Below are positions 32,401 through 37,716 of a stretch of 64,000 bases of DNA, piece after piece (positions within the stretch are counted from its first letter, which is position 1; every line of letters starts with the position of its first letter). The position numbers and the translations under genes are program-made. The stretch comes from Symbiodinium natans. Its lineage: Eukaryota > Sar > Dinophyceae > Suessiales > Symbiodiniaceae. The stretch covers positions 80,001-144,000 of the forward strand of contig CAJNDS010000324.1 in assembly GCA_905221605.1 (NCBI GenBank). Reading direction: 5' to 3'. Below the pieces are notes generated by a model that did no database searches, was not told the origin of the DNA, and saw only the letters and a program-made list of their open reading frames with translations.

Positions 32401-33869
32401 GGTGTGGTGCCGTCCACGACTGGATTAATTGCAGGGGCCGGCACATCGGCCTCCTCCATGTGTGGCTCTCCTTGGTCTTGGGCCTTGATCTTCACAGCCT
32501 GAGCCGAGGAAGATGAGGGGCCATCACTGACGGTGCCTGGCTGTCCGTCGCCCTGTGATTCCGCCTCCTCAGAGTGCCATTCGGTACTCTCGGTCCACGA
32601 ATTCCAGCCATGCCACCACCCTGTCGACTCCGTCGCTCCATGTCGCCACTCATTGTGGCCTTCCCACGACTGCCAGCCCCGTTGCCTCAGGGCCGTTCTG
32701 CGACGGCGACCATCTGCTCGGTAGTGCGAGCGAGGGTGCTCCCTAGGAGGGAGACCTCTCTCGGCTCTCGTGGTTTGCCTCATTTGAGCCCGAGGTCTGG
32801 AGGTGGAGATGCTCATGCAGGCATTGCATACTGGCGGCTCGGTACGCTCTGGTGAAATATGTGGTGCAGGCAGACTGCAAATTGAGTGTCCTGCCCTGGA
32901 GCGGAGGTCTGCATGTGGTGGGGCCGAAAGCGGCTCCCCTGCATCAGGCAGCGTTTGGAGTGCCCTAATGCTATTGGACTGACAACTGCACTCTCTCGGA
33001 TGGCTCATGCTCTCACCTACATCAGACCGACTGCAGCTACGCACAGTGAAGGACATGTAAGTAGCAGCCCATCCCGCATGCCAGCATGGTATACACATCA
33101 CTCTCACAGACTGTTCAGCACCTATGATCATGACTTCGTGTCGAGCAAGACCAAACGACCGTGCAGGCGCTGAGGTCCCGACCGGAGGTGCAACACGGAT
33201 CCACTGTGGACAGATCTCTGCATCCGCTGTCAGCCAGGCTTCCAGGGTCTGTTCTGGAGGCTGCGAGTGCTGCACAGGCCAGTTGATCCCTAAGGTGGTG
33301 TTTGCTGACAGAGGGGTATGCGTGGCGTCCTTGCATCGGCCTTCCCCCTGTTCGGGGGCCGCATGTTGTTCAGGCAGTGTACACAACACGCACACCGATC
33401 GGGAGGTACCGAGTGGCTTGGCATTATGTCTAGCTGGACTCGGATCTTGCACGGTTACTGGGGCCCCTGCTGGAGGTGCGTCACGGATCCATTGCGTGCA
33501 GATCTCTGCAGCCATTGTCATGTATTCTATCGAAGACTGCTTGGGAGGCTGCGAGTGCTGCACGGACCAGTTGATCTCTAAGGTGGCGTTTGCTGACCGG
33601 GGCCCTTGCGTGGTGTCCCGGTATCGGCTTTCCCAGTGCGTTGGGGCCGTTTGATGCTCTGGCAGGGTCTCCCACTTTGGCAGCAGGGCACACATCCAAA
33701 CAAGCATGCATCTTGTTATGCACTGACGTTCCCACTTTGCATGTTTCCCTCTCAAAAATCTCTCTCTCCTTCTTGGCACTTTCCAAGCAAGTTTGGTGCT
33801 GTGGCTCAGCACCGAGCCAATCCATGGCATGAAAACTACGTCCTCTCTCACTTGTGTGAAGAGAGGCAC
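22299..33869 (-). CDS. LINE continuous reading frame of 3856 codons
   Basis: The frame runs without a stop from a GTG at 33869 (first ATG at 33830) to TAG at 22301-22299. Approximate residues: 60-250, a twice-repeated block of about 100 residues from the 5' tandem repeats; 1087-1168, a domain resembling the N-terminal lobe of Tpt1/KptA RNA 2'-phosphotransferase; 1805-2065, APE-like endonuclease; 2340-2640, reverse transcriptase (LDLKQAFDRVN, FADDTL); 2815-3170, several CxxC...H fingers; 3572-3856, ubiquitin-specific protease. Around residues 1490-1640 and 3186-3468 the composition becomes Arg/Gly/Pro/Ser-rich while other minus frames carry normal-looking protein. The frame is therefore probably a mosaic of at least three separately translated proteins, held open partly by high GC content, rather than one polypeptide. 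Confidence 0.7.
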   Translation of the reverse strand: MPLFTQVREDVVFMPWIGSVLSHSTKLAWKVPRRRERFLRGKHAKWERQCITRCMLVWMCALLPKWETLPEHQTAPTHWESRYRDTTQGPRSANATLEINWSVQHSQPPKQSSIEYMTMAAEICTQWIRDAPPAGAPVTVQDPSPARHNAKPLGTSRSVCVLCTLPEQHAAPEQGEGRCKDATHTPLSANTTLGINWPVQHSQPPEQTLEAWLTADAEICPQWIRVAPPVGTSAPARSFGLARHEVMIIGAEQSVRVMCIPCWHAGWAATYMSFTVRSCSRSDVGESMSHPRECSCQSNSIRALQTLPDAGEPLSAPPHADLRSRAGHSICSLPAPHISPERTEPPVCNACMSISTSRPRAQMRQTTRAERGLPPREHPRSHYRADGRRRRTALRQRGWQSWEGHNEWRHGATESTGWWHGWNSWTESTEWHSEEAESQGDGQPGTVSDGPSSSSAQAVKIKAQDQGEPHMEEADVPAPAINPVVDGTTPDMMNEVRTPTADPVASETTTDEEELIPAKEHAAVQHAAVQCGPVTCDQATQTSDNERPGKAAPGNYTPQGLPLQSVAMKADEHPIEETSGEVCGARRGGDARGAVRRAQTIGPERVPPHQGLNAAARLHLGKAKQLLGELLPSNPGASLTAFQMQGHYKFRHDLYHKAQQGEAYDIRGQHIDSPLLTDNVGRWIWSLVGALLTHDKLGQVQSWQTGGDLVESWMHSLWTTQGQAELDILAGVSRLASHLHDGLQNLPRALYLQLQWKTHWPEFFQALMPYLYRPDCIDGPLEASRLCNAMESMPAVQYMSRVPALHGLCDTWITHPTCPLQDTCIPTVRSCTQVKAASELHPICADTAWTSSGSQARTLEWRPLGHKHHTRPSVPCRTLSAPISLRQSIDHRRLHKEAPRPVGNRKRRHDTRTVVSPSAPSARSRDNARIRLKMANSPRSPRRHPRARVRPNGERRRTRTELARRREQREQRETREAGAGSRGSRSAGTTQRDAPAQRVPDEGTRERDTPEGWPWTLLDVNSVSAPTPSAQRAQPASSSSTAVTEPQDHEQDHDKGSAQDRSRTPARRSARDPTITSRTDATPDCPTRRDDINGVLTEILREPGHRYGVQVRQDGFASAIELACSPLLQAHGISLGDIRWIVDVRDRQRYQWCDIQGSSHIRLIMSRDLPTDMGGTPHFSSPTAPTGSAEKVIDSFVAGENQGAGLGVGQPRNNTRSQNSNDQQIRYAAQKRHYPTTHMRVSHHMHTLLAKSQPIPTSVPPEHVNRPQAVILHARPCWGAGSANPSVEDDQWSTESRRSKEDWPRGILLGWCTAFSLLIRYRNEPKPGNKWITHRRTKGKYKRRPLHTPLRIHDVYQKFLSHRGGPKSAGPSYYNKKKTTFQGKGEVKVSPGPPTGEGPTHATNACTSAGGKMAGGAPLCRTPKLMHICFWLYLSCVICCMDFHGSRNTQAAVHELSAMTAAIPCPVKVPPSAFSAALRCQLAVSRSLCYGGHHDQRPLRSHNPSTDIVFPEGQPSSWNGAKRKMRQWGPRPQRGNGQKRRPLVMASSRLTAPRRSRGHPSNGCSVQQRTPARSSTWTITRSRRRHQSPPQRRHSHPIRCARPSYMTSGHYDRQTKDGEPISSSSTGRQWKNDLEMTKRLREGMSLGPVWEPQNCLMDVPGRTPFFHSACAFLLSTCLLGVARHSFMQRAKETPLTRHSRHNRLTAPHCTIWSRALRLLCVLCLGQGARSAPATDHIADHAHTLPGSKRALRRAVHTARVQGGAWYRGKWCTRSQLPDVQVRAAQRVPLDQYKRRGARGGRHGIARIHVLSLNVGALSVLMWQELRELLKQQSTKYDFICLQETHLSTSSTYKLEGWFAVHSGTAARADGVLTLVHPRHQATHIRHEEVIPGRVLRTQISTAQGRVELVNCYQHPHNFAQRPEVLREKRAKLLEKLSGCVRGLSMRNTVVVVGDFQAEVTPHAPLVGRSTCQTPFHVGADALDPGDLNTFLDNLGLVALNTWRGPATPTQYNLTGGRGAGKSQIDFILTRAISADWEAKNVKVTAPPIGNWRRHVGHLALHTTIRLMNHHMLPKRSTNPQLDRHKLDHEIRNREEGAHTLQLALATALNALTDPTPANINSTLLDTCQNHYPLERKPNPPPNPIVQHLWQKRREAEYVTVRPPREPERENLENNPWWYFLSRLFRGWKATVALRKQVKIAEKQCKEKKREDILQLLQKAEQAADNGDQRTVYQVVRRLAPWQPRQRVMIKDPSGRLLTLQQEHEALVSYSEDLFAPDTEQPAREEQGLNLVFTVEEIESQLKSIKIGKAVPPGVAPASAWRLAAPQVARLLKMAFDQHSHQPGITLPLQWTDAWIVWLPKPGKDPCEPSSLRPIGLMSPDAKALAGLLKIRLYELIRPQLRRVPQFAYQPGRDLYDALARVQVWIDNFKRCYGRGNSSKFAQRDREENPDNTKLCVGGAILSLDLKQAFDRVNRQALAQSLKDLGAGESMTAEIISLLDTSRYHIISDQEQSTVGTTRGIRQGCKIAPMLWVAISTLLLERLGDALSGPHRQATTFADDTLVQWLIENSTDIAQLSSFINKLLGVMQDMGLLVNLTKTVLLLKVCGPGARRALKDYVVYKDGKKWWRARHPDGSEALIPIACYTTYLGTHLSLQTEAHKVVGYRIAEANKRTGKIKKATRSRKVFGLAHRVRIWQACAASSATFGLIAFAPSAKAVALLRGWFYRQLRAVADSPAHISHETNKQLRQRLGVQDPIDATVQRIRHKLDKLRVADASIINQPQTLQYWESMLQQYLIFHTENIDAEPDSRLIPVPAQQSQPVACPVCGVYFPSNKTMRQHRGRVHKVYVSSRRHDDDMYQQQDHSAGGMPQCIHCGLKTGSWDALRNHILNNVCGWQMPPGPTREAEQQDITTPPRGQSDRDPRIHEDTHPSSTIARQQPVQPAQKEPTIPLLRRPEVAKQLLQSDSKLQIVRDHARSLIQHCGFCGQWIAKGGSVKEHIKRMHSHIWHASIGNLDTECAMYKSHLTRDSVCDLCEVMVYQPDRHTRSCTVIFQTALATAWHKVGAPDTAPVARDVRTCITDEFLARQLNPDVHRQGKMEAGDSEVIDMLTRHCGLCLQRLTNQQDWRRHCANQHKEAWKRAEGFAELVHGLPLARPCRHCGVTYHKTPRVHAQKCLPLLQIAFLSRHGRPGTAGSGEHVGAAQPDGTHNEGQADRGGERRGAEIPSQGGQRPRQSKKGADPGPKPAAGKASASSNQVCQPARHGAATAGGRQKLGPLDGLWSDGHHTSAGQDHGHLEGEPRAEQVHLQPSPGSPGIAPAGAASSACEDGGRQGGTGATHSEEDARSRTNGVVVHEMESGQETPGAQRGQPALSSGCKGGSSTADARGRQAQRHPALPCSRRSKGGQARSHDVRADSLPGRRCTAQHQQGTPCSHGDSGHRAHRSQDPPGKKPQATSRGPTAGHRRDKTAMKPSCQSILTSKGKLGLECLPEGVLHRDLAKNIYPGKPPHGPNIPTKPSDSGPGSRRSRSIGEWLKGTGQPAQGADAKSHSQEKAEGQGEKVTDAPCPMQHQHCVLENPSNLCYLNSMIQALLHLFGQVRPPDKAGFGCLRPMLNALTKCVKPQQLSRRKDCMQLLQGWRDLHQQHDAAELLQHLTKDGVPRILLGSWESRVSGVSEREPATVRAWNTAVPLIPLPCTGQTTTQLALNSWSVQPGPRNEEYVTALADVPVILSIQLLRFQEKGGRIKKVRSPVTVNPVIRVPFFKDGNTQQLSTSEYRLISGVVHTGDTPHTGHYRCFCLKPQSSSSSEVEAIAEAFDKGAATSALQMVDDGRTPFNATARDVQHINRNWYILFFSRQ
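23462..24313 (-). CDS. LINE-encoded 283-residue protein, frame overlapping the long ORF
   Basis: ATG at 24313, TGA at 23464-23462. The protein has balanced composition, a basic patch after residue 35 (GRKFRRREGKGPGKAKRE), a predicted helical stretch (NQQLAKQVQVLTKY) and a C-terminal part including FVLTVSLDADARPN. It resembles conserved proteins I associate with dinoflagellate retroelements, of unknown function. The long frame over the same DNA is low in hydrophobics and looks like a shadow. Its stop overlaps the start of the USP frame as ATGA, a layout typical of termination-reinitiation coupling. It begins about 50 bp after the last zinc finger. Confidence 0.7.
   Translation of the reverse strand: MDDQALQEVANMWGQHSPMELIMRDRPTEEENGEGRKFRRREGKGPGKAKREPIPAPNQQLAKQVQVLTKYVSQHAMALQLLEADRSWVLWMDSGAMGIIPQLVKTTATWKESREQNKCTCSLRQALLGSLLLELQARLAKMEGDKAAQAPLIQRKMLVAEPMAWSYTRWNPDKKLQEPREGNLLSHQDAKEAVQLLMREAVKPNVIQRFHALGGVKEDRPGATTFVLTVSLDADARPNINKALHALTETAATALIGARIRPERSHKPLPEDLQRAIDATRRQ
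24320..28940 (-). CDS. LINE endonuclease, reverse transcriptase and zinc-finger part
   Basis: A possible start is the ATG at 28940 (residue 1644 of the long frame). The APE-like endonuclease shows LSLNVGALS, CLQETHLS, VVVGDFQ, SQIDFIL and GHLAL in order. RT shows LPKPGKD, LRPIGL, SLDLKQAFDRVN (motif A), TRGIRQGCKIAP (motif B) and FADDTL (motif C). Downstream are CPVCGVYF, CIHCGLKT, CGFCGQWI, CDLCEVM, CGLCLQRL and CRHCGVTY, each followed by His or Cys partners, so about six C2H2/CCHC-like fingers that may bind the RNA or the target. Endonuclease and RT would carry out target-primed reverse transcription. The right boundary is a guess because the frame has no stop there. Confidence 0.85.
28957..29406 (-). 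CDS. LINE small ORF of 149 residues in a third frame
   Basis: ATG at 29406, TAA at 28959-28957. The frame differs from both the long frame and the 283-residue ORF. The protein is charged and looks coding: ELLEWSKTEDETVG, KRQRTEKT (possible nuclear signal), IIDLDDYKEPKKASE, and a helical C-terminal end. It lies between the N-terminal part and the endonuclease part. No domain is recognised; an ORF1-like RNA-binding role is possible only by position. Confidence 0.5.
   Translation of the reverse strand: MLWWPSRPAALEVPQPIHRHRLPRGAAELLEWSKTEDETVGPPASKRQRTEKTASGDGQQQIDGPTKEPRTPQQWVLRAAADTSQIIDLDDYKEPKKASESPAAPALTSNQMCKAFLHDLRALRPADQRRRAHKLLQHWEAMEERLGND
30360..30620 (-). CDS. KptA/Tpt1-like N-terminal lobe within the LINE
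   Basis: Part of the long frame (residues about 1087-1168). LTEILREPGHRYGVQVRQDG, then SLGDIRWIVDVRDRQRYQW and a following IRL align by pattern with the RNA 2'-phosphotransferase N-terminal lobe (LSxLLRH...DGY, DIxxVVxxxDKxRF, IRAxQGHS). The QGHS catalytic motif is not kept: IRLIMSRD stands in its place, and I see no NAD-binding lobe. So this may be a wHTH-like RNA-binding relative, not an enzyme. The assignment is tentative. Confidence 0.45.
31060..32816 (-). CDS. LINE N-terminal region, unrecognised
   Basis: A possible start for the first real protein is the ATG at 32816 (SISTSRPRAQ). It is Arg-rich, then Trp/Ser-rich, then acidic, then a globular part including LLGELLPSNPGASLTAFQ and VGRWIWSLVGALL, followed by several Cys and His. 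No family is recognised. The position is that of ORF1 in LINEs. Confidence 0.45.
33175..33780 (-). repeat. LINE 5' tandem repeats
   Basis: About 33180-33420 and 33480-33720 are diverged copies of one unit. Shared words include CACGGATCCA, CAGATCTCTGCA, GGCTGCGAGTGCTGCAC and CCAGTTGATC. The spacing is about 300 bp. A third, more diverged copy may precede them at about 32870-33170. The arrangement recalls 5' promoter monomers of some LINEs, so the first 250 codons of the long frame may be untranslated. Confidence 0.75.
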
Positions 33870-33906
33870 AAAAACACACTACCCCCTCCCCCCCTCTCGA
33901 CTCACG

Positions 33907-36900
33907 CTACAAACAAATTTGAGCCGGAGGCTTCGACGGGAGATCCGCACAGTTTGATGGGGAAGGAACGCGTGAGAACCAAGGGATGAACTCACACCCC
34001 ACCTCCAAGCTCACGAACATTTTAAGCAGGCTTTTCACAGTTGGGGACCTGCCCCTGCATGAAATCAAAATGTCCCTGACGGAGTTGTTGTCGATGAAAG
34101 CCACAACAGGTGAGTTCGCAACACTTTTGCCCCAAAGACGGAACGCAAGCAGCACCGCAACAAACTCAGCCTCCATTATGATCGTGTCCTTGTTGATCTC
34201 ACCCAGGAGCTTCCGGACGTCACTGTCAAGGGCGTGGGAGAAACCAGCAACCAACACACCCTTATCATCAAACAAGAGACCACCAACACCACAAGGCAGC
34301 ACGGGGTCATCCTTCGAATAGGATGCATCGGTGAAGACGTACCAGGTTTGCTGTTTGTTGACTTGGACTAGCCTAGGGCGGCCACTGTCCAACATGTCGA
34401 CCAGCGAGGTGAAAGTATCAATGCACTCCGCCGGCAGATCAGGAGGGGCACCCCCATGGGCGTAATCAGAAAGCTGCTGCATGCAAAACTTGCTCTGACG
34501 CCCAAACAGCTGTCCACTTGCAAACTGGAGCTTACCCCTTAGCTTGAGTGCTTGAGGCGCACTCATACGTCGGTCTTTCTGGGCCTGCTTCATAGTCTCT
34601 ACGAGGAGCTGAACTCTCTTTTCCGTGTTGCAAATGGTCACACGACCCAAGTGGGCGCTCGACAGCACTATGTCAACCCCTAACGCACAAAAGGTTTCCG
34701 CAAACGGCACATCCTTTTTCCCACCTTGGGCAATGTCCCAACCCAACAGGGCGAAGAGCAAGGTGATTGTTTGGTGCACATTAGCCACCTGCGAGCCCCT
34801 AGCAACCGACACGAAGTCGTCAAAGTAGTGGGACCAGCAAAGGGCGAAGAAGAATGCGCCAAGGTGCCATACCGAGTTAACGGTCCTCAGAAAAGTCGAC
34901 ACTGACTTGACTGCCCCGAAAGGGAGGGCGTGCAGCTGAAACACCACTACCCTCTTCAGATCAGGATCCCACATTCCAATGTACGAAGCCCAGGCCCCTG
35001 CAGGGTCCAAAGCCAGCTGCCTGTAGGCGCTAACCAGGTCATAGAACCTTCCCTTGAGACTACACCCTGGTTGCGCTCGCATCAGAGACAGGCACACGCC
35101 TGCGATGACGTCGACGGTCTGGGGGCGCACAGTCTCCAACGTCTCCACGGAGCTATTGACTCCCGACCCTGAGAAGTCGTCAATCAATCTGATTTTCCCA
35201 TCCTGCTCGATCCCGAACCGTCGTGACACTATGGCATCAGGTGGCAGCTGATCCACCTCTATGGGACCTGACAGCCAGCCCCTATCACGCTCCTCGAGAG
35301 TTTTCGTCTGGACCTCGCGATCCAGAGCCTCCCCTTGAGACTTGATGGTGGACAAAAGGGCCGCCCTAGAGGTGGGCGCATCTCTTTTGAGTTGGTCAAC
35401 GGTGACTGACGCCGGCTTGAACTTCGGGGCAAACACACCTGTATCGGGCACCGGGCCTCCCAGGTTAGTACCCGAGATTACTTCATCGAAGATGGACACA
35501 TCGTCGTAGGAAGCCTCAACCATCATCGCCTTCCACAAGAGGAGACGTTTGGGCTTTAGGATCGTAGCGACCTGTTTATGCATAGAGGCCTTCAGCGCTT
35601 CTTCCTCGCTCCTGAGGTCCTGCGCAAGCTTAAGCCACTTAGCAAACTGGCGCGCTCTCAACCCGCACAACTCCGACTCGGTCAACGAGGCATGGGTGCA
35701 CACAGCATCTTTGAGTACTTGCGGCAGGGAGACCTCTAGGGTTCTGGGATGGCCGGCTTTAACCGCCTCGCGGACAAACTGTTCCGGGGAGAAAGGGATA
35801 CCCCAAACAAGCTCGTTCCAGAGCTCCGCATCAACACCACAACCTTTGCTTCCAGAACCAGCGCTCGAACTCCCCTGCTTAACCGGGACCATTTGCAGCA
35901 GCTGGGCGTCGGCTGGCACCGAGCGCTCGGGGCAGACGGCCACGTGGGGCAGGGGCCAGGGGTCCTTAAGGCGGGCACGCAGGGGCACCGGACAGGATAC
36001 AAAAGGGGGGACCCGTACTCGCAAAATGCGAGCATGCTCAGGCACGCGGGGCCCCGTCACAGAGGCCTTCGGCTGACTCCCGACCTGGCCACGGACAAGA
36101 GACAACTGGAGCCCGGCAGGTGAGGGCGGCTTGGGCGGGCAAGCTTGAAAGAACGCCTGGGCGAGAGCACGCGCCAGCGGCAGCGGATACGCAGCTTCCA
36201 ACGACGTAGAGAAGCCGTCAGGCGCCCCTGGCGCCACCCCCCACGGCAGGTGACGTTGAGCGCAAGACTGCCCAGGGCAGGACTTGCAGATGCAGTCAAA
36301 CGCACCCCGGGTATACGCAATGGCCGTCCACTTCGGACGACGGCTGCCGTAGGCGCAACTCTGGAATGCAGTGAACTGAAAGAGGGGTGCGATGCGTGCA
36401 AACATGGAAGTGCGCCAGTAGAGACTTTGCCGAGGGTTCTCGACACCGATGACAAGGTTACGGGAGGCAGCCTCAAGAACCAAGTCAGAAACACAATCGT
36501 AAAGTTGGTTCGCTAAGGTGACTCGGAGAAGGGATTGACCTTCTAGCTGCGGCAGCCCGTTCGGAAACTTTTCCGATCGGAGAGGGGGGGGCCCCGGAAC
36601 CCCTTTAATCTCCCTTGCTCGGCTGGCCGTCCCACATGGTGGAGCGAACCAAATACCCACGCAGTTGGGCATTGCCAGCCAACGTCGGACCAACTCAACG
36701 CCTTCCGTTGTACACAAGTCGACAAGATGAACATGACAGGCGGCGCCAGGGACGCGCTTATGGTCGACGGCAATGGCGTCAAAACCAAGTTGCTTAAGGC
36801 AGGCGGATAGCCTGGACATGCCAGAAAAGACCTCAATAATGAACGCTGGTCGGGAAGACAGCTCAGGCACCTGCGTAGGCTCCGGTGCGGGGCTGCTGAG

Positions 36901-37707
36901 CGGAGGAACATCCGACAGTGCTGGAAGGAAATCCGGTGGCAACGGGAAGCCAAGCTCAAGGAGGGCTTGGGGGACCTCAAGCTTAACTGAGGGCATATAA
37001 GGCAGCGCATATGCCACAAGGACCACGCGACGGCCTTGCCAGGGTTCAGTCATATGCCAGTGGTCCTTAGCAGGCAGCTCAAGACAACCATCATCGAAAT
37101 TGAGCACACGACCCTGAACGGGAGAGCCTTGAACAGGGCGGACATCGTGCCCTGGGCCCTCACACCACACACCGCCCCCGGAGAAATCCGAAAGCTTAAA
37201 CACAAGATTAGGAGATGGGCCGTTATGGGAGTCACGATGAGGCTCAGTGGGGATGTCACAGAATATGGCAAGCGAAGTGAACACCGCAGACGGCCGGCGC
37301 TGCCGAACGAAAGCACAGAGGACCTGCGCGACTTTTGGGAAGCGGGCCACATTGGCCCGAAGACCCAGCACACCCCCTCTCCGGTACAGACCAGTGAAGA
37401 ACGAGCTTCCTGACGCCGCCTTGTGAGGCGCCTCATGTGGAAGGAGCTCCCACAGGGAGAGCACAGAGTGAGGATCAATGAGTTTGCCCTGGAGAAGTTG
37501 CTCAGCAAGTTCCTCAGGGTCACTGACAGAAGCGCACGAATTCAGGGAGGTTGGCTCAGGAGCATGGGAAACCGGGGGCTCAGCCGCAACATGGTGCACA
37601 GCTTGACTGACCACAGCGGGAGCCTCAGCTCCAGTTTCCTCATGTGGCGGAACCGCTGGCAACACGGGCTCATCCGACGTTGAAGCAGCAAGTCCCGCCT
37701 CTGGCAC
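33907..37707 (-). CDS. pol: Inner element pol: 2OG oxygenase-like, Dcm-like, RT, RNase H
   Basis: 1266 residues. The frame starts with GTG after gag's TGA, with no nearby ATG, and is in the same frame as gag. Approximate residues: 140-235, a 2OG-Fe(II) oxygenase-like fold with HRD...H...GRRVVL; 285-465, a cytosine methyltransferase-like domain with EVFSGMSRL (motif I), APPCGTASRAR (motif IV, Cys present), VENP (motif VI) and YGSRRPKWT; 880-965, RT with FYDLVSAYRQ, LPFGAVKS and YFDD; 1120-1260, RNase H with FTDASYS, MEAEF, AFIDNNS and NCADLPS. RT-RNase H copies the element; the two base-modification domains could demethylate or methylate its DNA (inference). The last seven codons and the stop come from the LINE insertion. 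The true end is at 22064-22187. Confidence 0.85.
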   Translation of the reverse strand: MPEAGLAASTSDEPVLPAVPPHEETGAEAPAVVSQAVHHVAAEPPVSHAPEPTSLNSCASVSDPEELAEQLLQGKLIDPHSVLSLWELLPHEAPHKAASGSSFFTGLYRRGGVLGLRANVARFPKVAQVLCAFVRQRRPSAVFTSLAIFCDIPTEPHRDSHNGPSPNLVFKLSDFSGGGVWCEGPGHDVRPVQGSPVQGRVLNFDDGCLELPAKDHWHMTEPWQGRRVVLVAYALPYMPSVKLEVPQALLELGFPLPPDFLPALSDVPPLSSPAPEPTQVPELSSRPAFIIEVFSGMSRLSACLKQLGFDAIAVDHKRVPGAACHVHLVDLCTTEGVELVRRWLAMPNCVGIWFAPPCGTASRAREIKGVPGPPPLRSEKFPNGLPQLEGQSLLRVTLANQLYDCVSDLVLEAASRNLVIGVENPRQSLYWRTSMFARIAPLFQFTAFQSCAYGSRRPKWTAIAYTRGAFDCICKSCPGQSCAQRHLPWGVAPGAPDGFSTSLEAAYPLPLARALAQAFFQACPPKPPSPAGLQLSLVRGQVGSQPKASVTGPRVPEHARILRVRVPPFVSCPVPLRARLKDPWPLPHVAVCPERSVPADAQLLQMVPVKQGSSSAGSGSKGCGVDAELWNELVWGIPFSPEQFVREAVKAGHPRTLEVSLPQVLKDAVCTHASLTESELCGLRARQFAKWLKLAQDLRSEEEALKASMHKQVATILKPKRLLLWKAMMVEASYDDVSIFDEVISGTNLGGPVPDTGVFAPKFKPASVTVDQLKRDAPTSRAALLSTIKSQGEALDREVQTKTLEERDRGWLSGPIEVDQLPPDAIVSRRFGIEQDGKIRLIDDFSGSGVNSSVETLETVRPQTVDVIAGVCLSLMRAQPGCSLKGRFYDLVSAYRQLALDPAGAWASYIGMWDPDLKRVVVFQLHALPFGAVKSVSTFLRTVNSVWHLGAFFFALCWSHYFDDFVSVARGSQVANVHQTITLLFALLGWDIAQGGKKDVPFAETFCALGVDIVLSSAHLGRVTICNTEKRVQLLVETMKQAQKDRRMSAPQALKLRGKLQFASGQLFGRQSKFCMQQLSDYAHGGAPPDLPAECIDTFTSLVDMLDSGRPRLVQVNKQQTWYVFTDASYSKDDPVLPCGVGGLLFDDKGVLVAGFSHALDSDVRKLLGEINKDTIIMEAEFVAVLLAFRLWGKSVANSPVVAFIDNNSVRDILISCRGRSPTVKSLLKMFVSLEVGCEFIPWFSRVPSPSNCADLPSKPPAQICL
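33933..33946. repeat. LINE target-site duplication, 5' side
   Basis: TCGACGGGAGATCC, within the ADLPS codons of pol and identical to 22174-22187. Confidence 0.88.
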
Positions 37708-37716
37708 TGACTGTCA
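37708..37716 (-). promoter_or_regulatory. Putative stop-codon readthrough signal between gag and pol
   Basis: On minus the sequence is GAG TGA CAG TCA GTG CCA: the gag stop, then CAGTCA, which fits the CARYYA context known to promote readthrough in tobamovirus-type recoding. Gag and pol are in one frame with only this stop between them. Confidence 0.65.

Larger units (their letters stand above)
22188..33932 (-). mobile_element. LINE retrotransposon, about 11.7 kb
   Basis: A non-LTR element bounded by 14-bp target duplications and ending in a short A run. It encodes an APE-type endonuclease, reverse transcriptase and zinc fingers, and a ubiquitin-specific protease at its 3' end. One reading frame is open for 3856 codons, but two stretches of it are better explained by other frames. 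The 5' end holds tandem repeats of about 300 bp. It interrupts the last codons of the inner element's pol gene in the same orientation. No 5' truncation is evident. Confidence 0.88.

Noticed and set aside
22299-33869. A single 3856-residue polyprotein
   Set aside because: Two internal stretches look like shadows of proteins in other frames, the 5' part covers tandem repeats, and the protease has its own ATG in a stop-start overlap. I keep the frame as an observation, not as one protein.
35549-36123. Plus-strand ORFs over the pol gene
   Set aside because: They are antisense shadows of the minus-strand pol frame, whose motifs are clear.
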